DNA of 64,000 nt from Tragulus kanchil. Taxonomy: Eukaryota; Chordata; Mammalia; Artiodactyla; Tragulidae. The position numbers and the translations under genes are program-made. Numbering within the stretch: the stretch's first letter is position 1; each line of letters opens with the position of its first letter. The notes under the pieces were generated by a model. The model saw only the letters and a program-made list of their open reading frames with translations. It searched no databases and was not told the origin of the DNA. This document shows, piece by piece, positions 45,952 through 56,582 of the stretch. Location: positions 141,505,301 to 141,569,300 of the forward strand of contig JAIOJX010000025.1 of the NCBI GenBank assembly GCA_022376925.1, given 5' to 3'.

Positions 45952-48107
45952 TAATTAAATGTATCAGGTAACTATTTCAGCAAACTGAAGAGTAACTATC
46001 TCTTCTAAAAATAATCTTCCACAGTTATTCCCATGCAGGAATTTGGGACATTATAATTTTTTCCTTTTCACATTTATCTAAGAACTTTTTGTACTTCAAA
46101 TATTAAATTTTTAAAATGCTAGTTCAAACAATTTCAAGCAGGCAATATAAAGCATTTATAATATGTGAATTGGAGTGAATGCCACCAATTCTTAAACACT
46201 AAAATAGATCATTTATATTTCTCTTGATTAATAATCCATACTTTTATATTTCTGTAATGTTAGAAATATAGAACTGAATAGAAATTTATATGTTCCATGA
46301 GGCTATGTGGAGCATAGCACTCAAAATAATGTGGGAAGTAGAACCATATTTTCTCTTCACTATTCTCTCCATTTTCCTCCCATTCTAATACCTCTATTTT
46401 GCTGATTCCCATAATTGACATTTCAAAAATTAATAAAATTCTGTTAATGATTAAACTCTTTATTGCACCTCACCTTCACAGTCACAGGGGAGACTGGTAC
46501 CCTACATGGAATATAAATGTTGTAATGGAGGAGGTTATCTCATCTGGGCAAAAGCAGCTTTTCCCAGAGGATGAGAGTATCTTGGTATTGTCTCCAAACT
46601 CCAGTGTCTGTTCTTTACCATTGTGGGCCTACAAGATGAGTGATTATTTTGCCCAAAGGGGAATAGGCTCCCTAAGTCCTATTATGGTATAGACACTCAA
46701 TAAGGAACAGATATACTGAAAATATAAATGATGTATTTCTTAATTTTTAAAAATGTAATGAACAAAGGCATTTCTGCTAATTAATTAGCAAATATTTATT
46801 ATTTCCTGTCCCTGTATTTTAGTGTAACTACCTAGCCACTTAAAACCAGAATTTTCTTTGATGATCTTTGAAATAGCTTGAAAGTAGTTTGATGGCTTGT
46901 GTCATAAGGCTAGATGTGACTGGTGATCATTGTCATTATCCTGATCTTTCTACCACAATGACCAAACATCCAAGGATAACAAGCTCTCATATATATCATT
47001 CTGCAGAAGTAAAGTGTTAGCTGCTCAATTAAAAATTTTGTATCAGGTAACTATTTCAGCAAACTGAAGAGTAACTATCTCTTCTAAAAATAATCTTCCA
47101 CAGTTATTCCCATGCAGGAATTTGGGACATTATAATTTTTTCCTTTTCACATTTATCTAAGAACTTTTTGTACTTCAAATATTAAATTTTTAAAATGCTA
47201 GTTCAAACAATTTCAAGCAGGCAATATAAAGCATTTATAATATGTGAATTGGAGTGAATGCCACCAATTCTTAAACACTAAAATAGATCATTTATATTTC
47301 TCTTGATTAATAATCCATACTTTTATATTTCTGTAATGTTAGAAATATAGAACTGAATAGAAATTTATATGTTCCATGAGGCTATGTGGAGCATAGCACT
47401 CAAAATAATTTGGTAAATAGAACCATATTTTCTCTTCACTATTCTCTCCATTTTCCTCCCATTCTAATACCTCTATTTTGCTGATTCCCATAATTGACAT
47501 TTCAAAAATTAATAAAATTCTGTTAATGATTAAACTCTTTATTGCACCTCACCTTCACAGTCACAGGGGAGACTGGTACCCTACATGGAATATAAATGTT
47601 GTAATGGAGGAGGTTATCTCATCTGGGCAAAAGCAGCTTTTCCCAGAGGATGAGAGTATCTTGGTATTGTCTCCAAACTCCAGTGTCTGTTCTTTACCAT
47701 TGTGGGCCTACAAGATGAGTGATTATTTTGCCCAAAGGGGAATAGGCTCCCTAAGTCCTATTATGGTATAGACACTCAATAAGGAACAGATATACTGAAA
47801 ATATAAATGATGTATTTCTTAATTTTTAAAAATGTAATGAACAAAGGCATTTCTGCTAATTAATTAGCAAATATTTATTATTTCCTGTCCCTGTATTTTA
47901 GTGTAACTACCTAGCCACTTAAAACCAGAATTTTCTTTGATGATCTTTGAAATAGCTTGAAAGTAGTTTGATGGCTTGTGTCATAAGGCTAATGTGGACT
48001 GGTGATCATTGTCATTATCCTGATCTTTCTACCACAATGACCAAACATCCAAGGATAACAAGCTCTCATATATATCATTCTGCAGAAGTAAAGTGTTAGC
48101 TGCTCAG
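45952..48107. repeat. Direct tandem duplication 15 (period 1079 bp), probable assembly artefact
   Basis: 45952-47027 is repeated at 47028-48107. The second copy opens with a garbled 'attaaaaattttg' where the first has 'ttaattaaatg'. A few substitutions cluster together ('aataatgtgggaagt' against 'aataatttggtaaat'). Confidence 0.94.
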
Positions 48108-48299
48108 TCCTGTCTGACACTTTGCACGCCCATGGAATATAGTTTGCCAAACTTTTTTCTCTCCATGGGAGTCTCCAGGCAAGAATACAGAAGTGGTTGC
48201 CATGCCCTTCTCCAGGTGATCTTCCCAACGCAGAGACTGAACCCAGGTATCTTGCACTGTAGACAGATTCTTTACCATCAGAGCTACCAAGGAAGACCA
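48093..48299 (-). mobile_element. Bov-tA SINE
   Basis: 'gttagctgctcagtcctgtc', 'ccatgggagtctccaggcaa', 'ggttgccatgcccttctcca' and the reverse of the tRNA-like head ending 'gctaccaaggaag'. It lies head to tail with the next Bov-tA. Confidence 0.92.
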
Positions 48300-48319
48300 A
48301 GTTTGTGGTGGCTTTAGAT

Positions 48320-48520
48320 ATGCATGCAAACTTAGTCACGTCTGACTCTTTGAGACCCCATGGACTTTGGCCTGCCAGGTTCCTCTGTCCAAGGGATTCT
48401 CCAGGCAAGAATATTGAAGTGGCTTGTCTTTTCCTTCTCCATGGGATATTCCTAACCCAGGGATGGAACCTGTATCTCATGCATCTTCTGCATTTACAGG
48501 CAGACTTTTCCCAACTGTAA
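48320..48520 (-). mobile_element. Bov-tA SINE
   Basis: 'cttagtcacgtctgactctt', 'agggattctccaggcaagaa', 'acccagggatggaacctgta' and 'ttacaggcagacttttccca'. Second member of a tandem Bov-tA pair in the same orientation. Confidence 0.92.
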
Positions 48521-49174
48521 AATCATTAAGTTATAGCCTTAAATAACTAGCCTTGATAGTATTGATTTACATTTTAATTCCATAACCAGAGATTTTTTTT
48601 CCTGTTGCATTTTACATATCTAGTGCTTAGTTTTTACCTTATTGATAGATGTTCTTCCTACTTTTTTTAACATTGTCTTAAATGTTTTAAACTTAAATTC
48701 CATGATTGTGTTGCATAAGTAAGTATAGCTCATGATTTGAAAAATATTATCCAATGTTTTCTTGTACTTGTTTTTTTGGTCCATGTTAGCCACTTATACC
48801 CTTTGAACACTTTTCCTAATATATCTTCATAGTCAGTTCCATGTTAGCATTAAATTTAAATTCTTTTAGAACTTTGTAAAAAAATATAAATGATGATTTC
48901 TTAATTTTTAAAAATGTAATGAACAAAGGCATTTCTGCTAATTAATTAGCAAATATTTATTATTTCCTGTCCCTGTATTTTAGTGTAACTACCTAGCCAC
49001 TTAAAACCAGAATTTTCTTTGATGATCTTTGAAATAGCTTGAAAGTAGTTTGATGGCTTGTGTCATAAGGCTAATGTGGACTGGTGATCATTGTCATTAT
49101 CCTGATCTTTCTACCACAATGACCAAACATCCAAGGATAACAAGCTCTCATATATATCATTCTGCAGAAGTAAA

Positions 49175-49381
49175 GTGTTAGCTGCTCAGTCCTGTCTGAC
49201 ACTTTGCACGCCCATGGAATATAGTTTGCCAAACTTTTTTCTCTCCATGGGAGTCTCCAGGCAAGAATACAGAAGTGGTTGCCATGCCCTTCTCCAGGTG
49301 ATCTTCCCAACGCAGAGACTGAACCCAGGTATCTTGCACTGTAGACAGATTCTTTACCATCAGAGCTACCAAGGAAGACCA
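49175..49381 (-). mobile_element. Bov-tA SINE (duplicate of 48093)
   Basis: Second copy from duplication 16, apparently identical. Confidence 0.91.
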
Positions 49382-49401
49382 AGTTTGTGGTGGCTTTAGA
49401 T

Positions 49402-49602
49402 ATGCATGCAAACTTAGTCACGTCTGACTCTTTGAGACCCCATGGACTTTGGCCTGCCAGGTTCCTCTGTCCAAGGGATTCTCCAGGCAAGAATATTGAA
49501 GTGGCTTGTCTTTTCCTTCTCCATGGGATATTCCTAACCCAGGGATGGAACCTGTATCTCATGCATCTTCTGCATTTACAGGCAGACTTTTCCCAACTGT
49601 AA
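49402..49602 (-). mobile_element. Bov-tA SINE (duplicate of 48320)
   Basis: Second copy from duplication 16, apparently identical. Confidence 0.91.
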
Positions 49603-49920
49603 AATCATTAAGTTATAGCCTTAAATAACTAGCCTTGATAGTATTGATTTACATTTTAATTCCATAACCAGAGATTTTTTTTCCTGTTGCATTTTACATA
49701 TCTAGTGCTTAGTTTTTACCTTATTGATAGATGTTCTTCCTACTTTTTTTAACATTGTCTTAAATGTTTTAAACTTAAATTCCATGATTGTGTTGCATAA
49801 GTAAGTATAGCTCATGATTTGAAAAATATTATCCAATGTTTTCTTGTACTTGTTTTTTTGGTCCATGTTAGCCACTTATACCCTTTGAACACTTTTCCTA
49901 ATATATCTTCATAGTCAGTT

Positions 49921-50286
49921 CCCAGGATTAAATTTATTTATTGTTAGTTCTATATTGCAAATATTATCTCCCAGACTATTACCAATTTTATTTATGATAA
50001 CATAATTGTAAACAATTGTTTTCTTTTCATGATTTATCTCTTTTTATCTTCATATAATCAATCTTTTCCTCTGTGGTTTCACTAGATGGTACATTACTAA
50101 TTTATTTATTGTTTCTACAAATAACTTATAGAGTGACCAGGCATAATGTGTGAATGAATGAGAATAAATGAAGCTTACATTTTTTGTGTGGATATAGACA
50201 AGCGTCAAACACATTACCTTATAATACCTAAGATGGTTATAAGAGCTATGAGAAAAATATGCCCTATCAAATATATACAGAGTGAT
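49921..50286. other. Unique A+T-rich sequence
   Basis: Nothing recognised. Confidence 0.5.
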
Positions 50287-50590
50287 AGTTGTTGTTCCAC
50301 TGCTAACTCGTGTTTGACTCTTTGTGACTGCATGAATTGCAACATGCCAGGATTCCCTGTCCTCTACCACCTCCCAGAGCTTCCTCAAACTCATGTCCGT
50401 TGAGTCGGTGATGCCATCCAACAATCCCACCCTCTGTCATCCCCTTCTCCTGTCTTCAATCTTTCCCAGCATCAGAGGCCTTTCCAATGAGTCAGTTTTT
50501 CACATCAGGTGGCCAAAGTATTGGAGCTTCAACTTTGTGACCCTATAAACTGCAGCATGTTAGGCTTCCCTGTCACTTGTGATAGTGGAG
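50287..50590 (-). mobile_element. BovB 3'-end fragment
   Basis: The plus strand shows the reverse of the BovB 3' end: 'gttgagtcggtgatgccatc', 'cagcatcagaggcctttcca' and 'cacatcaggtggccaaagta'. A long open frame on the minus strand (50050-50430) crosses this piece but is not a gene. Confidence 0.9.
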
Positions 50591-50820
50591 TGTATAAATT
50601 TATAACCAGATAAACCATGGTGATATTTAAGTAAAAAAATAAAAGAAAGAAAAGATGGACTTCATGCGGCTATTATATAGGGGTGAAGAATTCCAAACCA
50701 AAGGCCCAGTAGAAGCAGAGCTCATAATTTGAAATTCATTAACAACTAGAAATTCCCTTATGCCACAAATATCCCTATTTTATGCCATATTCATTAAAGT
50801 TTAAATGCTAAATTTATTAT

Positions 50821-51087
50821 TTAAAAAAATTGGCCTCTTTTATTGGTTTTTTGTTTATTTATTTTCATCGATCTTTATTCTTTGGCCTGTGCAGCCTCCC
50901 ATTGCAGTGGCCTCTCTCGTTGCAGAGCACCAGCTCTGGGTGAATCTGCTCCAGAGTGTTGGCTCGTAACTGGGCCACACCTGTCCAGCTGCACCCCAGC
51001 ACATGGGATCTTCCCAGGCCAGGGATTGAACCAGTGCCCCTTGCAATGTAAGGCAGACTCTTTACCCACTGGACCACCAAGGAAGCC
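50821..51087 (-). mobile_element. CHR-2-related SINE, subfamily B
   Basis: 'ttggcctcttttattggttt' is the reverse of the subfamily B tail; it ends 'aaggaagccc'. Target-site duplication of 11 bp, ctaaatttatt, overlaps the SINE end (50808-50818 and 51088-51098 by alignment). Confidence 0.93.
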
Positions 51088-51765
51088 CTAAATTTATTTT
51101 TAATACACTGGATTTTATTTTTATTATTATTATTTTTTTTATAAGATTTATTTATTTATTTATTTTGGGTGGGGGTCGGGTTGGGGAGGGAGGGGAGCAG
51201 GCGGGCCACTTTTATTGGTCTTTCATTTGTCCATTTTCATCCATCTTTGTTCTTTGGCCCATGTGGGCCTCCCATCGCGGTGGCCTCTGTTGTCGCAGAG
51301 TACCGGTTCTGGGCAGATGCGCTCCAGAGCTCCGGCTCGGTAATTGGACATATCAGTCTAGCCGCTCCACAGCACGTGGGATCTTCTCAGGCCAGGGACC
51401 GAACCAGTGCCCCTTGCAATGTAAGGCAGACTCTTTACCCACTGGACCACCAAGGAAGCCCTAAATTTATTTTTAATACACTGGATTTTATTTTTATTAT
51501 TATTATTTTTTTTATAAGATTTATTTATTTATTTATTTTGGCGGGGGTGGGGTGGGGAGGGAGGGGAGCAGGCGGGCCACTTTTATTGGTCTTTCATTTG
51601 TCCATTTTCATCCATCTTTGTTCTTTGGCCCATGTGGGCCTCCCATCGCGGTGGCCTCTGTTGTCGCAGAGTACCGGTTCTGGGCAGATGCGCTCCAGAG
51701 CTCCGGCTCGGTAATTGGACATATCAGTCTAGCCGCTCCACAGCACGTGGGATCTTCTCAGGCCA
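51020..51765. repeat. Direct duplication 17 (period 373 bp), breakpoints in SINE heads
   Basis: About 51020-51392 is repeated at about 51393-51765. Unlike the other duplications it is short, and its breakpoint lies in sequence shared by two neighbouring same-orientation SINEs ('aggccaggga'). The upstream unit carries a chimeric SINE: A-type body joined to the B-type head and B-type flank. This fits recombination between adjacent SINEs, in the genome or during assembly. Confidence 0.9.
51133..51463 (-). mobile_element. Chimeric SINE: subfamily A body with subfamily B head
   Basis: The tail and body match the SINE at 51500. From 51396 the head reads 'accagtgccccttgcaatgt' like the SINE at 50821, and is followed by that SINE's own right flank ('taaatttatttttaatacac'). 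The switch point is within the B-box region. Confidence 0.9.
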
Positions 51766-51832
51766 GGGATCGAACTGGCGCCCTTTGCACTGCAAGGCGG
51801 TGTCCTTACCCACTGGACTACCAGGGAAGCCC
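51500..51832 (-). mobile_element. CHR-2-related SINE, subfamily A
   Basis: Complete element ending 'agggaagccc'. Target-site duplication of 15 bp with one mismatch: tacactggattttat (51477-51491, also 51104-51118) and tacactgggttttat (51833-51847). The left flank occurs twice and the right flank once, which fixes the order of events: insertion first, then duplication 17. Confidence 0.95.
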
Positions 51833-51885
51833 TACACTGGGTTTTATATGTTCATTTAGTGCAAGTAAATATTAAAAATTATTCT

Positions 51886-54070
51886 CAGAGAACTGTGAGC
51901 CACTTTTCCCATAAAACATATGATTTTTCTCCCTTTAGTCAAGCATCCGAAAGGTAATCTCTATCATAAATTTTGATTTAATATACACATAAGTATATTT
52001 CTGGATCCTTCATTAGATAACATTAATTTATTAGAATATTTCTACTTTAATAGCACATTGATTTATTCTTTTGTAGTATGTGTCTAAATGCCTGGTATTG
52101 TTGAACCCTGCAGTTTTACTCTTTTAGTCCTGTAGCTATTTTAAAGCAATTTAAAACCATCTCATCCTCTATCACCTGCTTCCCTCTTGTCCTCAATATT
52201 TCCCAGCATCAAGGTCTTCTCCAATGAGTCGGCCCTTCACATCAGATGGCCAAAGTAATGGAGCTTTGGTATCAACCTCAGTCATTCCAACAAATATTCA
52301 TAGTTGATTTCCTTTAGGACTGGCTGCTTTTATTTCCTTGCTGTCCAAGAGACTCTCAAGAGTCCTCTCCAGCATCACAACTAAAAAGCATCAATTCTTC
52401 CATGTTTTGCCTTCTTTAATCTCCAACTCTCACATTCATATGTGACTCCTGGACAAACCATAGCTTTGAGTAGATGGGCCTTTGTGGCAAAGTGATGTCT
52501 ATGCTTTTGAATACACTGTCTAGTTTTGTCATAGCTTTTCTTTCAAGGAATAAGGGTATTTTAATTTCATGGCTGCAGTCACCATCTGCAATAAATGTGT
52601 GGCCCAAGAAAATAGAATCTGTCATTGTTTTCATTTTTCCCCATCTATTTGCCATGAAGTAATGGGAGCAGTTGCTATGATCTTCATTTTTTTTAATGTT
52701 GAGTTTTAAGCCAGTTTTTTCACTTTTCTCTTTCACCTTCATCAAGAGAATCTTTAGTTCCTTTTCATTTTCTTCCATAAGAGTGGCATCATCTGCATAT
52801 CTGAGGTTATTGGCATTTTTCCCAGAAATCTTGATTCCAGCTCATGCTTCATCTAGCCCAGCATTGCAAATAGTGTACTCTGTGTATAAGTCAAATAGGC
52901 AGGGTGATAATATAAAGCTTCAACATACTCCTTTTTCTTTTTTTTTTTTAAACTTTTATTTTACTTTTAACTTTTACAGAGAACTGTGAGCCACTTTTCC
53001 CAAAAACATATGATTTTTCTCCCTTTAGTCAAGCATCCGAAAGGTAATCTCTATCATAAATTTTGATTTAATATACACATAAGTATATTTCTGGATCCTT
53101 CATTAGATAACATTAATTTATTAGAATATTTCTACTTTAATAGCACATTGATTTATTCTTTTGTAGTATGTGTCTAAATGCCTGGTATTGTTGAACCCTG
53201 CAGTTTTACTCTTTTAGTCCTGTAGCTATTTTAAAGCAATTTAAAACCATCTCATCCTCTATCACCTGCTTCCCTCTTGTCCTCAATATTTCCCAGCATC
53301 AAGGTCTTCTCCAATGAGTCGGCCCTTCACATCAGATGGCCAAAGTAATGGAGCTTTGGTATCAACCTCAGTCATTCCAACAAATATTCATAGTTGATTT
53401 CCTTTAGGACTGGCTGCTTTTATTTCCTTGCTGTCCAAGAGACTCTCAAGAGTCCTCTCCAGCATCACAACTAAAAAGCATCAATTCTTCCATGTTTTGC
53501 CTTCTTTAATCTCCAACTCTCACATTCATATGTGACTCCTGGACAAACCATAGCTTTGAGTAGATGGGCCTTTGTGGCAAAGTGATGTCTATGCTTTTGA
53601 ATACACTGTCTAGTTTTGTCATAGCTTTTCTTTCAAGGAATAAGGGTATTTTAATTTCATGGCTGCAGTCACCATCTGCAATAAATGTGTGGCCCAAGAA
53701 AATAGAATCTGTCATTGTTTTCATTTTTCCCCATCTATTTGCCATGAAGTAATGGGAGCAGTTGCTATGATCTTCATTTTTTTTAATGTTGAGTTTTAAG
53801 CCAGTTTTTTCACTTTCTTCTTTCACCTTCATCAAGAGAATCTTTAGTTCCTTTTCATTTTCTTCCATAAGAGTGGCATCATCTGCATATCTGAGGTTAT
53901 TGGCATTTTTCCCAGAAATCTTGATTCCAGCTCATGCTTCATCTAGCCCAGCATTGCAAATAGTGTACTCTGTGTATAAGTCAAATAGGCAGGGTGATAA
54001 TATAAAGCTTCAACATACTCCTTTTTCTTTTTTTTTTTTAAACTTTTATTTTACTTTTAACTTTTACAGA
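51886..54070. repeat. Direct tandem duplication 18 (period 1091 bp), probable assembly artefact
   Basis: 51886-52980 is repeated at 52977-54070, joined at the shared word 'cagag'. It cuts through a BovB and through a mini-insertion inside it. Differences are few ('cccataaaac' against 'cccaaaaac', 'cttttctctttc' against 'ctttcttctttc'). Confidence 0.95.
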
Positions 54071-55000
54071 GTTTTGTTGTTTACAGATATGTATGTTCTC
54101 AGATTAGGACATACTCCTTTTTCAATTTTGAACCACCCCGTTGTTCTATGCCTGGTTCTAACTGTTTATTCTTGACCTGCATACAGGTTCCTCAGGAGGC
54201 ATATAAAGGGGTCTGGTATTCCCATCTCTTTAAGAATTTTTCAGTTTGTTGCGAGCCACACAGTCAAAGGCTTCTGTGTAGTCAATGAAACAGATGTAAA
54301 TGTTTATCTGGAATCTCCTTGCTTTTTTTAACAACGGATGTTGGTAAATTTGATCTCTAATTCCTCTGCCTTTTCTAAATCCAGCTTGTACATATGGAAG
54401 TTCTCAGTTTATGTACTATTGAAGCCTGGCTTTGAAGAATTTTGAGCATTAGTTTGAACATTTTTTTGGTATTGCCCTTCTCTGGGACTGGAATGCAAAC
54501 TGACTTTTTCCAGTCCTCTGGCCCTGTTGAGTTTTCCAAATTTGCTGGCATATTGAGTGTAGCACTTTAAAAGCATGATCATTGAGGGTTTGAAATAGCT
54601 CAGCTGGAATTCCATCACCTTCACTGGTTTTGTTTATATTAAGGCTTCCTAAGGCCCACTGGAGTTCACACTCCAGGCTCTGGTGAGTGATCACACCATC
54701 ATTGTTATCTGAGTCATTAAGACCTTTTATTTTTTTTAATTCTTCTGTATATTCTTGCCACCTCTTCTTAATATCTTCTGCTTCTGTTGGGTCCATACGG
54801 TTTTTGTCTTTTATTGTGCCTATCTTTGTGTGAAATGTTTCCTTGATATCTCCAGTTTTCCTTAAGAGATCTCTTGTCTTTCCCTTTCTATTGTTTGCCT
54901 CTCTTTATTTGCATTGCTCACTTAATATGGCTTTCTTATCTCTCCTTGCTATTCTCTGGAACTCTGCATTCAGATGGATATATCTTTTCACTTGTTTTTT
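52155..55000 (-). mobile_element. BovB (RTE) LINE, antisense, RT region
   Basis: Larger BovB on the minus strand, truncated at both ends. The 5' part near 54449-54800 reads 'AEDIKKRWQEYTEELKK' and 'VLHSICQQIWKTQQ'. The RT metal-binding YADD is intact at 52788-52799 (duplicate 53878-53889), followed by 'LKILLMKVKE' and 'GLKLNIKK'. The C-terminal part has 'DCSHEIKIPLFLERKAMTKL'. Frameshifts and stops break the protein. About 1.09 kb of the span is a second copy, and 54028-54108 is a later insertion, so the real element is about 1.67 kb. Confidence 0.93.
54028..54108 (-). mobile_element. 81-bp poly(A)-tailed LINE 3'-end mini-insertion inside BovB
   Basis: Plus strand: poly(T), 'acttttattttacttttaac', 'agagttttgttgtttacaga', 'tatgtatgttctcagatta'. 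Perfect 15-bp target-site duplication acatactcctttttc at 54013-54027 and 54109-54123. It shares its core with the insertion at 36411. A truncated second image (52939-52980) is the duplicated copy cut by the junction. Confidence 0.9.
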
Positions 55001-56106
55001 ATTTTCTAACTTAATTGTGATTGAACAATTAATGCTTTTTTCTCCTTTTTATAATATGATAAAGGTCATAGCATGAGCTTCATTATTAATAGACGTGATT
55101 TGGAGGATATAATTTGATGTGAGAGCCAGATAGAACAGCTAGCTGTACCACTAGACTGGAACAAGTTATTTACATATTTTACTTTATAGCTTTGTTCACA
55201 ATGTAGGCTCACATTCAACAGACTGATTCCTAAGAGAAAGGAAAAGGTCTGTGTCAAGCAAATTTTGAAATTTCTCAAGTAGTTCTTCCACTCCAGTTTT
55301 CCTTTCAGCTCCTATGACAGAAAGGAATCACCAGCAGTAGAGAAGAAATTTTACCTAATAAATTTCTCTAAATTTTGTTCCTAACCTGCTGGAATTGATC
55401 TTTAAGAACACAGTGTGACTCTACTCTTTTGAATTTGAGATCAACAGTCTATGGAACCAGCCCAGCGCCCACCTTCCTACACTTGGTGTTGATCACTGCT
55501 CTATTGGACATCCATCTACAGCTAGGAATAGAAGTTTGGATGCTGCCCTATGAAGCCAAATGTGAGTTAAAATAAAATAGTGTGCTAAAAAACTCGAATA
55601 TAAACCCATGCTTACTTTCTATAATATAAACATAAACTCATTTCTATTTTTCATCCCAAATTATATGCAGCCACATTGTTCACAAAATAATGTATTAGAG
55701 GTTCTACAGTATAACTTTTAAGACAGAAAGAACTCCAAAAATAAATTGCTGGGAAGAAAAATATTTTGAAAATGTTCTTCTAATATCAATTTTTTCTAGA
55801 AGAAATAAAACCCCAAATTGTATCCCTGTGAGTTTCAGTACAAAAACACCAATGTTCAAAGAATTAAAGTTGTAAATTATTTTTTCCCTTGTGAGTGTAA
55901 AGTCTATAATTTCTATTTAAGTGCAACACATTTAATTCCTATTCTCAATGTCAATCAGATGTATTCTGAATGCCTAGGTGGATTTGTGATTTTCAGCAAC
56001 TGCAGAGCAGCTTGTTTTACTCTGAAATGGATATTATTATTTCCAAATGTTAAGGTGGATAATGACAAAAATCTGGTATACCTTAAATTTTCAAAAAGTA
56101 ACAGAC
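55001..56106. other. Unique sequence, nothing recognised
   Basis: No repeat family or exon recognised. The 193-codon open frame at 55818-56399 starts at TTG and owes its length to the pyrimidine tract that follows. Confidence 0.45.
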
Positions 56107-56288
56107 CCTTTTCCCTTATATCTTTTCTTTCCTCCCCTCGACCCTTACTCTACCTCATCTTGATTCTATCCCATTCTCTTTCCTTCCTTTTGCTTTTCCT
56201 TCTGTTTCTTCCCATTCCTCTGCCCTGCCTTTTTCTTCTTCTGTTTCCTCCCTTCCTTTCTCATATTCTCCTTTCCCTTACCTTCCAG
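56107..56288 (+). repeat. Polypyrimidine (C/T) tract ending in CAG
   Basis: About 180 bases of almost pure C/T on the plus strand ending 'ccttaccttccag' and then purine-rich text. It looks like an exaggerated splice-acceptor tract and is also the type that can form triplex DNA. No exon downstream is convincing. Confidence 0.7.
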
Positions 56289-56582
56289 AACAGAGGTGCA
56301 AGCAAAACCTCTGAGGGCATGAACAGTGAGAGGGGTTGGGGAAGCCATGCCATGGCATCGGTTCTGAAGATCAAGGATTCAGGTGAAGATGTGACCTAAG
56401 AGATGGTGTAGTTGGAATTCAAATTCAAATGTCTTACAAACTTCAAAGAAAATGACTCATTATTTGATAACCTTTCTATAGTTTACTAATAAAATCTTGT
56501 TACTTTTTCATACATTCTCTCCATTGCTAGTATGATGATAATTTTAAAAAGTACAATTAGAATGTCACTCTGCCTCAAAGAC

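Larger units (their letters stand above)
47798..49920. repeat. Direct tandem duplication 16 (period 1083 bp), overlaps duplication 15
   Basis: 47798-48840 is repeated at 48881-49920; 48841-48880 is a noisy continuation of the first copy ('gcattaaatttaaattcttt' against 'ggattaaatttatttattgt'). About 300 bases are present three times (46725, 47804 and 48883 onward). Confidence 0.94.

Noticed and set aside
47989..48480. Two identical 163-aa frames (47989 and 49071)
   Set aside because: They run through two Bov-tA SINEs in antisense; the repetition comes from duplication 16.
51169..51714. 181-codon frame and many similar Gly/Arg/Pro-rich frames (for example 3543, 5048, 21554, 22058, 38820, 41096)
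   Set aside because: These are translations of the GC-rich CHR-2-related SINEs on one strand or the other; the same peptide recurs wherever the SINE occurs.
54843..55076. 77-codon hydrophobic frame resembling a membrane peptide
   Set aside because: It is the antisense of BovB 5' sequence; the hydrophobicity comes from T-rich text.
55818..56399. 193-codon open frame, the longest in the window
   Set aside because: It begins at TTG rather than ATG and owes its length to a pyrimidine-rich tract translating to Leu/Pro/Phe/Ser; no domain is recognisable.
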